Shown here: positions 15,101 through 24,100 of the stretch, in pieces
How positions within the stretch are numbered: the stretch's first letter is position 1
Layout of the letters: every line of letters begins with the position of its first letter
From: Holothuria scabra
Lineage: Eukaryota > Echinodermata > Holothuroidea > Aspidochirotida > Holothuriidae
NCBI GenBank assembly: GCA_037179385.1
Contig: CM074188.1
Location: 18,369,318-18,433,317, forward strand
Direction of reading: 5' to 3'
Length of the DNA: 64,000 bases
The notes under the pieces: generated by a model
Seen by the model: only the letters and a program-made list of their open reading frames with translations
What the model was told of the DNA's origin: nothing
Databases searched by the model: none
Program-made: the position numbers and the translations under genes

Positions 15101-18100
15101 ATAAGAGGCTCCTGCCCTTCAGTGATCAGGTTGGAAGTGGTCACCTAGGGATCTCTTGACCTCTGAAGGTTTTGATCATAGTGGTGATCTCTTACTCCAA
15201 AAAGTGCTCTTTTCCATGGCCAAAATGCTGTAGCTGGCTTGACTTAAACCAATTTGTTAGGAACTGGGGGTAAAACTCCATCCAACTATCTAATTTACTA
15301 ACTAACTATTCACCCACTAACTTCAGTGCCAAATTCAGGTAAATCCAGTCGGTCATACTGCTTTATCTACTCTACGACCACAATTGACCAGGAGAAGCCA
15401 GGAAGGAAGTACAAAGAATAGCCATATCTGGTTCTCAATAACTATATGGGGTGGTGAACTGATTATCTTCAGTAAATTTTTATGTGCCTACCAATAAATA
15501 TACTCACTTTTCATTCTACTTCATTCCAGACCAAATACCTGCATTACCTATCTCAAAGAAATTAATTGAATCATTCAAAGCCAAGGCCAGTGCAGAACAA
15601 GTGGAGGAAATCTTGAAGCAGATTCCAGGACCGAAGAAAGATGACGATTCTGGTGAAGGTAAGGTAGAAAATTCTCTGATTTTGACTAATGCAAATGAAA
15701 TGATATTGGCCATTTGAAACAAAATGGAATACTCTTATTTCAGGACAGATTGATGGCTTGAAAGTAGCATCTTGTAAAGGGGGATACTTAAAGGGTGTGT
15801 TAGACCAAGTGTGCGCTTGAATTGGTAGGGCATCTAACTCTCACTTGGAAGGTTCATGGTTCGATTCCCAGGCTGAGTCATACAAAAGTCTTTCAAAATG
15901 GAGCATGCTCCTGTTGTGCATGATTCTCTTCATAAACACATAGTTGGGTTAACAGTCTACTGCCCTACAATTGAAAAAAAGGCTGTGTGCTGTTAGAATA
16001 AACCAGGCAGTTATACCTTGAAGGGTAAAACACTAACCCTTAACGAGGGTGCTGGAGTTACCTCATGATGATGCTTATTACTACCAAAATTTGGTCACAT
16101 TCCATATCCAATAGTTATGCAAAATGTTGCAATTTTGAATTTTTTGTATTAACTCCTGTAACAGACAATTTTGTGCACATTTTGAAATGTGTCTGATGAA
16201 GAATTTTTAGATGTGGAATTGAATCATTAATTACTCTTGTAATCATTTATTTGTTTGTGGGATATGAGAATTGACAAGGTTTTATCATTTGTCATTATTG
16301 TCATTATTATGTGAAGAATCCTTTACTGGTTCGGAAAAATTTGGTGAATTTCATGAATCAATTCCGTGTAATTTAATGCTTTCAGTAAGCATCATTGTTT
16401 ACCTCATTCCCTTTTTAAAGAATTTGTAGCTTTCTTCAAACAAAGATTTGTTTTAATAAAGATAAACCTAACATTTGCTGTCCAAACCGTTAAAAAAAAT
16501 GTGAGAAATAGCCACATATGCTATAAAAATCCATTAAATGTTGTAACATGGAAAATATGGGAATAAACATTTTTTTTTCCTTTTCTTCTTCTTTTTTTAT
16601 TTGAAAAATTACCAGCTATGAAATTATGAAAATTCTTCCAAGTTCCATCTTTTTCTCATTTTGGTTTTATTTAAAAATATTTTTTCTTCTGCAGATGATG
16701 AGGCTGTGAATCCACTAAAGATTGATGTCTTTGTTCAGAGTCTTCTCTTTCTGGGACAAAAGTCCTTCAGTCACACTTTTAGTGCCTTAGCAAAGTGAGC
16801 CTTTCTCAAAATATTGAAGTAGTACTCAGAATTTAAAATCAATAAAAAAGGACGACAAAATTTTGTATTGGTCTGACATGTTTCATTGTAGCCCAGGATT
16901 GAGAGTCTTTTCTTTGTTTTTTTTTTCTTGATCAATTATTCAAACTATTCAGTACTTTATCTCAAAGTTCTAAAAGCAAATACTGCATTGAGTTTCATTC
17001 TATAAGAATAGTATCAGTTAAGATAAGTGTTACAAAGTAATTTATATGCACATGGATGTCATGTGGTGACATTGTAACTTAAATAATGCCTTCATATTTA
17101 TGTATGAGTTATGTCCTGGCATGTGAATAAGCTGCTGTATTGGGTTGAGTCAACTGGACACCACCATACTTACTTGTAGTGTCACATTTTTCTCAAAGTC
17201 TGATTCTTTCTCTCTTTACTTTTGTTGATAGTATTACACATAATAGGTTGTTTGTAAACACATAAAGTGTTATTTTTTCCCAAAACTGGTTCTTTTTTTT
17301 TCATTTTATTTTTGTTTGATGATAAAGTTACTCATCTATATAATAATCTTTTCTACTTTTTGGTTTCGATGATAAGAGAAACCTATGCAATCATGATGGC
17401 GTGTGTATGCGTGTGTGTATGTGTGTGCGTTGACAATTGGTGCAAACCGTGGACTAAAGATTGACTTCATACCTGCGAACCGTGGACACACCTGAAACCG
17501 AGGACGGTCCACGGTTATGCCAGCATGCTAGCAACACTCCTTTCATTAATTTAGAGGTGCTATAGTGATATCTCATGGATATTTCGATAGTCCACGGTTA
17601 CCTGCAGAAAACCAGATTCAGCCTTGTGATTTGTGTATGGCGAACAAAACTGGAACTGATTGTGTATGCAGGTGACCCACAGGCACAAATCAGTTAGTGA
17701 TTTGTGGATACGTAAACAAATGACATAACCTACACTATACAGCATTGGTTTGTATTTCATTATAGCTATATTAGGAGGGTGTCCTCGGTTTGTAGGTTCC
17801 AGTCAATTGGTCCACGGTTCGTGGTATTTGCCTGTAATGGTGTGTGTGTATGTGTGTGTGTGTGTGTGTGTTTGTGACACTTTGCTTGTTAGCACGATAT
17901 CTCAAGATAGGAATGTCTGACAGTTTTCAAACTTGATACATGGATGCACCATATTGAGAGGAAGAACCCTATTGTTTTTGGCGGAGGTCAAAGGTCATCT
18001 GAGGTCACCAGGGGTCAATTTCTGAAAACTTTGTTAGCACGATATCTCAAGATAGGAAACTTGGATAGATTTCATATGTGGTATGTGGATGCCTTATGGT

Positions 18101-21100
18101 CAGAAGATGGTCCCTATTGTTTTTGGTGGAGGTCAAAAGGTCATCTGGGGTCACCAGGGGTCAAAGTCTGAAAATCGTATAAGCACAATATTTCAAGATA
18201 GGGAACTTGGATAGATTTCATATTTGGTATGTGGATGTGTTATGGTCAGAAGATTGTTCATATTGTTTTCGGTGGAAGTCAAAGGTCATCTGGGGTCACC
18301 GTGGGTCAAAGTCTGAAAATCTTGTCAACACAATATCTGAAGGGAGGAAACTTGGATAGATTTCATATTTGGATTGTGGATGCGTTATGGTCAGAAGATG
18401 GTCTCTATTGGTTTTTGGCGGAGGTCAAAGGTCATCTGGGGTCAATTTCTGAAAACTTTGTTAGCATGATATTTCAAGGTAGGAAACTTGGATAGATTTT
18501 ATATTTGGATTTGGATGCCTTATGGTCAGAAGATGGTCCTTTTTTTTGACAGAGGTCAAAGGTCATCTGGGGTCACCTGGGGTCAATTTCTGAAAACTTT
18601 GTTAGCACGATATTTCAAGGTCAACACAATATCTCAAGATAGGGAACTTGGATAGATTTCATATTTGGTGGTGATGCATTATAGTCAGAGGATGGTCCCT
18701 ATTGGTTTTGGTGAAGGTCAAAGGTCATCTGGGGTCATCAGGGGTCAAAGTCTGAAAATCTTGTCAACACAATATCTGAAGGTAGGAAACTTGGATAGAT
18801 TTCATATTTGGTTTGTGGATACGTTATGGTCAGAAGATGGTCTCTATTGGTTTTTGGCGGAGGTCAAAGGTCATCTGGGGTCAATTTCTGAAAATTTGTT
18901 AGCACGATATTTCAAGGTCAACACAATATCTCAAGGGAGAAAACTTGGATAGATTTCATCTTTGGTATGTGGATGCGTTATTGTCAGAAGATGGTCCCTA
19001 TTGTTTTTGACGGAGGTCAGGGGTCACCAGGTGTCACAGTCTGAAAATCTTATTAGCACAATATTTCAAGATAGGGAACATGGATAGATTTCATATTTGG
19101 TATGTGGATGAGTTATGGTCAGAAGATGGTCCATATTGTTTTCAGTGGAGATCAAAGGTCATCTGGGGTCACTGAGGGTCAAAGTCTGATAATCTGGTCA
19201 ACACAATATCTCAAGGGAGAAAACTTGGATAGATTTCATATTTGGTTTGGTGATGCATTATAGTCAGAGGATGGTCCCTATTGGTTTTGGTGAAGGTCAA
19301 AGGTCATCTAGGGTCACCAGGGGTCAAAGTCTGAAAATCTCATTAACAAGATATCTCAAGGTAGGAAACTTGGATAGGTTGAATATTTGGTATGCAGATG
19401 CGTTATGATCAGGAGATGGTCTGTAATGTTTTTGGTGGAGGTCAAAGGTCATATGGGGTCACCAGGGATCAAAGTCTGAAAATTTTGTTAATGCAATATT
19501 TCAAGGTAGGGAACTTAAATTGATTTCGTATTTAGGTATGTGGATGTGTTATGGTCAGGAAGTCGTACTTATTGTTTTGGTGGAGGTCAAAGGTCATCTG
19601 GGGACACTTGGGTCCAAAGTCTTAAAATCTCATTATCATGAAATTTCAAGATGGGAAGCTTGGATAGATTTCATATTTAATATGTAGATGCATTGTGGTG
19701 CCTTTTGTTTGTGGCAGAGGTCAAAGGTCATCTGGGGTCACAGGGGGTCAAAGTTCGAAATTTTTTAATGCGATATATTAAAGTAGGAAACTTGAATAGA
19801 AGTCATATTTGGTATGTGGATGGGTTATGGTCAGGAAATGGTCCATGTTTTTTTGGTGTAGGTCAAAGGCAGAGATGCCAAGTATTCCAATTTAGGTGGA
19901 ATAATTGCGATTTTCCACCCTGGATTTAGCCCCATTGTTTTTGGCAGAAATGAAAGGTCATCTGGGGTCGCTAGGGGTCAAAGTCTCGGAACCTTTTTAA
20001 ATGCGATCTTTCAAGATAGTTGTTTGCCCATCTGTTTGTCTGTCTAGCTATGTATGGCTTTTATTGAGGTCAAAAGGTCATCTGGAATGACAAAATTATT
20101 TTTTGAACATGCTAGTATAACATTTGAATGAGAAGATAATGGTGCATGATGGAACTCTCTGAAATGGAACATTTAGGTATCATCGAAACCTCAATGCATT
20201 TTTGCATTCTGGTTTTATATTTTCATTTCTATTTTAGATTCCATTCTCTTCTGAAGAAGTTGGGAAGTAATGAAGAAAGTCAGATCTTTATGCTGAGAAC
20301 AATTAGAGATTTATGGCAAAACCATCAACAGGTATGGTTTATGTAATAGTTTCTGTTTTTGTGAGAATAGGTTAATTCCTCTCCTTCCCTCTAACCTCAC
20401 TTATTTTTACCAACCAAATGAAAAATTTTGAGATGATCTCTACCTGCAGTTCTTGCTCCTGTCCTCTGTTTGCTCCCTCACTGATTGCAAAATCGCTCAA
20501 CTATTTCTTTTGTCTAACGTTTGTTTCCACCCTGCGAAATCTTTCTGAAACCACAAAGAAATGAAGTTGTCATTTACTGACTGAAATCTGAAACACAAAT
20601 GCTGGTGTTAGAGCAAGGAGTTAGTTAGTAAGTTAGATAGAGTTTTACAGCCCAGTTTCCAACCGATTGGTTCAAGTCCAGCCTGCCACAGCGTTTTTTC
20701 CAGTTTTGGCTCACTCACTGCTTTGTTTTCCCTACTCCATTGCTTATGTGGAGCATCACACACAATGGCAGTAGGTTCAATTTTTAGAGTCTTTGGTATG
20801 ACTCCACCTGGGAATAGAACCCATGCCTTCCGTGTGAGAGGCAGATGCTCTTACCGTTAGACCAAACACAGGTTCAGAGCAAGGAGTTGGATACCAATCT
20901 ACATGTCTGCTTTTTATTGAACTATTTAAGATAGGATGGCAATTAGTCTGGTGGACCATAAAAGTGGAGTATTAGACCTTATACATATGATGTGACATTG
21001 TAAAAAGTATTCCCTCCTTTGGATTGATAACAAACACCAACAATGCAGACAGCTGATTGTTCAACCATCAGATATTCGCACATATGTGTCCTATAAACAA

Positions 21101-24100
21101 AGATCAATGGGGTGGCCACATGCTTATCATTATTCCTTTAAATTAACCTCAGTGAGTACATCAATGCATAAGGTCTTTTGTAACTAATACCTCTATGCAG
21201 ATATCTACGTATCAAATTGAGCAAGGCAGCTACTGTGCCTGGGCTAAACTGTTTCATAAGGATGGACTTAGCACTCTCACCATATTCAATCCATATTTAA
21301 ATGTACTGCTGTCTGGACCTCTTCATATTTTCATGGGGTCTTATTTTCTTATTTTTATTTTTTTTTAGATGATCTGTGTAATCATTGACAAACTGATACG
21401 CACTCAGATAGTTAGCTGTCCAGCAGTTATTAACTGGATTTTCTCAGAACACATGAGACAGCATTTTACAGAGGGGTTTGTCTGGGAGATCCTGCATGGA
21501 GTTCTTAACAAGATGCAACTTGAAGTCTTAAAGCTGAAAGAAGAAGTGGAAGAGGCTCGGGAAAAGAAATCTAAGGTTAGATGTCACAGAGGAAAAGTTG
21601 AAGCATGCTGTCCATCTTTTGTAAATTGCTGACATTTTTACATAGCATGGGTGGAAAAATGAGAGGCCCCTTCCTAGGAATTTGGGGATTTAGAGGGAAG
21701 TTTTGGCTTTTGAAAGGAAATTTCTCCATTCTGTACCTGAAGATATATGTAGAGAAAATTGTGGAAAGTTCAACACTCTTTCTGGGAAATAAACATTTTC
21801 TCCAGCCCTGATGCTTAGAGTAGATAAATTGCTGGATGAGTTAAAGAATTGAAAGAGGAGTGGGAGAAGGCAAGGGAGGGGGATCAAGGTGGGGGTGAGG
21901 GGGTTGAAGGTTTGGAGTTTAAATAGTGATGAGTAGTTTAATGGGTAAGTTTAAAAATCTGTTTTTAAAACGTGTTTTGTCATATTCTTCCTGTCATGCA
22001 GTGCTCTTTATTTTTTTAAGCTGTTAATTATTTTTCTGTAGAGAGAGGAAGGGGAAGCCAGCGGGGATGAATATGACGTTACCAATACAACAACAGAGAG
22101 TCAAATTGAGAAACTTCAAGAGAGCTATGAGGCTGCTCAAAGTGAACAGAAAAATCTCTTCCTTATTATATTCCAAGTAAGTTTTAATTCTTGCAGACAT
22201 CATTCCATTGACATTTCTACATTTCTGTTTGTTTTACATAATCTCACGCAAGCACGAATAAACAAGATTCGGAGTTTCCTGTTTATTTAAAAGTGATTAG
22301 AGGAAGGAAAGGAAATGTTATGTCATCTAATGAATTCTTCCCCGTCACATTGAACATGAGAGCATAGAAGAAACACACACTTAATGATGCAGTGTCTTTG
22401 GGGGAGGGAAACTAAAACAGTTTGGGCATTGTTTAAAGAGTAAAAGGAGGAAGGCATTGGTCAAGGATGGTATCTATGGCAACAAAGATGTTCTGGGAAG
22501 GGATAGATCCTAAAAAAGGGAAACTAGTAATTTGATAGTGCTGATGATTTCACAAGGAAGCTAAATTTGCTTGCAGGAAACTCGTTTTGACATCATCAAG
22601 AAATGAGGGGTGTATGACGTTTGGTGGCACAGTAGGTGTTAAAATAACTGTTTGATTGCTATTTTCAAATTTTATTTCTCAATTAAATAATCAAAACAGA
22701 AGATGAGTATTAATGGATATTTGATTGAGTAATAGGTTAACAAGAGGAGTAATCAAATCAAACATTTCTGATGAATGTGTATATGACATGATACGATTAT
22801 GTGGGAGTTGTTACAGTGCAGTTGTATTTGGTTGTGTGTTGATCTGAAATGAAAGTTACCTGGTATGACGCTTAAGTATCGTGTTATTGCTTTGAAATCT
22901 ACATCCAGAAATATTTTTCATGTTCCAAGAATTAAACATAATGACATCATCTCCTTTAAGACCATGTATCCTTTAATCATATATCTGCTAAATAAGACAT
23001 CCAATGGGGACCCTTAAACAGGACCAAATGCAGCTGGAGGTCACGCAAAGATGAACAAAGATAAGAGACTATAGCTAATGCAAACAATTTTATAGCTCAC
23101 TGATGGGAGAAAGGAGAGAATAACAGGGGACTATTTTTGGATCATGTTTGGGGGATAGATAAATGTTGTTAACACTTCCCTATAGGGCCTCTCTGGCTAA
23201 TGAGTGTTGCTTTGTCTTGGTCTGAAAAAATGTTCTCCTGAAAGTTATGAAAAGTGGACAGAAGTGGTGATGATGTCAAATCATATGTGTAGTTTTCTAG
23301 AGGTAAAAATCTGCTTTTGTTTTTTCTCATGTCTCCTTAGAATTGGAGGTGTTGTCCAAGAGTAAGAATTAAACGAATATTTCTGATTTTCACTAGATAT
23401 ATTCATGTCATTAACTTAAACATTATTACCTTCCACAAATCTTGAAGCATCCTATCAATTTACAGCCCATTTCCCGTTTTTTTTAATATTAACATAGTTT
23501 TGATTGACAACATTGATCATCTCTTTTTATAAGTTTGTAATGGTAAGAACAATTCATTTCAATTTCCCTGTTTTTGCAGAGATTCATCATTCTTCTGACA
23601 GAGCACATCGTCTCATGTGAATCTAAAGGAACCAGCTTCCAAACCAACTGGTTTGTCCACTCAATTCACAGACTTGAACAAATCTTCATCTTAGTAAGTA
23701 AAAGAAATCAAGAAATGTTACAAACCTGCATTAGAAATTGTCACCCTGTATTACATCCATTCGAATGGAATATATTTAAATTTATAAATTATTTGGAGCT
23801 AATAGACTTTTCCTATCTCTTTCTTATTTTATGTTTTTAGGTCTGTGGTTATTTCTTTTCTTTTCTAATTTCTTAACACATTTTTTGTTTTATGTATTAT
23901 TTATTGGTTAATTGTTTGTAACTTGTTTAATTGTTTCTGAAAGTTGTGATACAATTTATGGTGTACCGCAAAGTAATTCCCGCTCAGCAGCATTAACCCG
24001 TTTTGTTTTGTCTTTTTTCACAGCATTTCAAGCAGGTTGTGAAGTACACCAGTACCTTAGAAAACTTGTTGTTCACCAGCGATACTGATCCGAATTTACT

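Larger units (their letters stand above)
17357..20213 (+). mobile_element. Satellite-bearing element, copy 1 (Helentron-associated/HINE-like)
   Basis: The left end has GGTTTCGATGATA (17362-17374). The right end has its exact inverse TATCATCGAAACC (20178-20190), followed by a stem-loop AATGCA..TGCATT (20193-20208) and CTGG. Between them lie a GT-rich leader, an array of about 145-bp units and a unique tail (TTTTTTGAACATGCTAGTAT and onward). Copy 2 at 52493-56332 repeats this whole layout. The order of subterminal inverted repeats, microsatellite, tandem array and 3' hairpin, with T-rich flanks, is known from HINE/pearl elements mobilised by Helentrons. Assignment to that group is inference. 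No protein is encoded. Confidence 0.7.

Noticed and set aside
15803..15880. Possible tRNA gene with good box B
   Set aside because: No acceptor-stem pairing and no proper anticodon arm. The head continues into a shared SINE-type sequence, so it is a SINE.
17944..19929. Similar repeated ORFs in array 1 and a CRISPR-like impression
   Set aside because: The units are contiguous tandem copies without unique spacers, in a eukaryotic intron.
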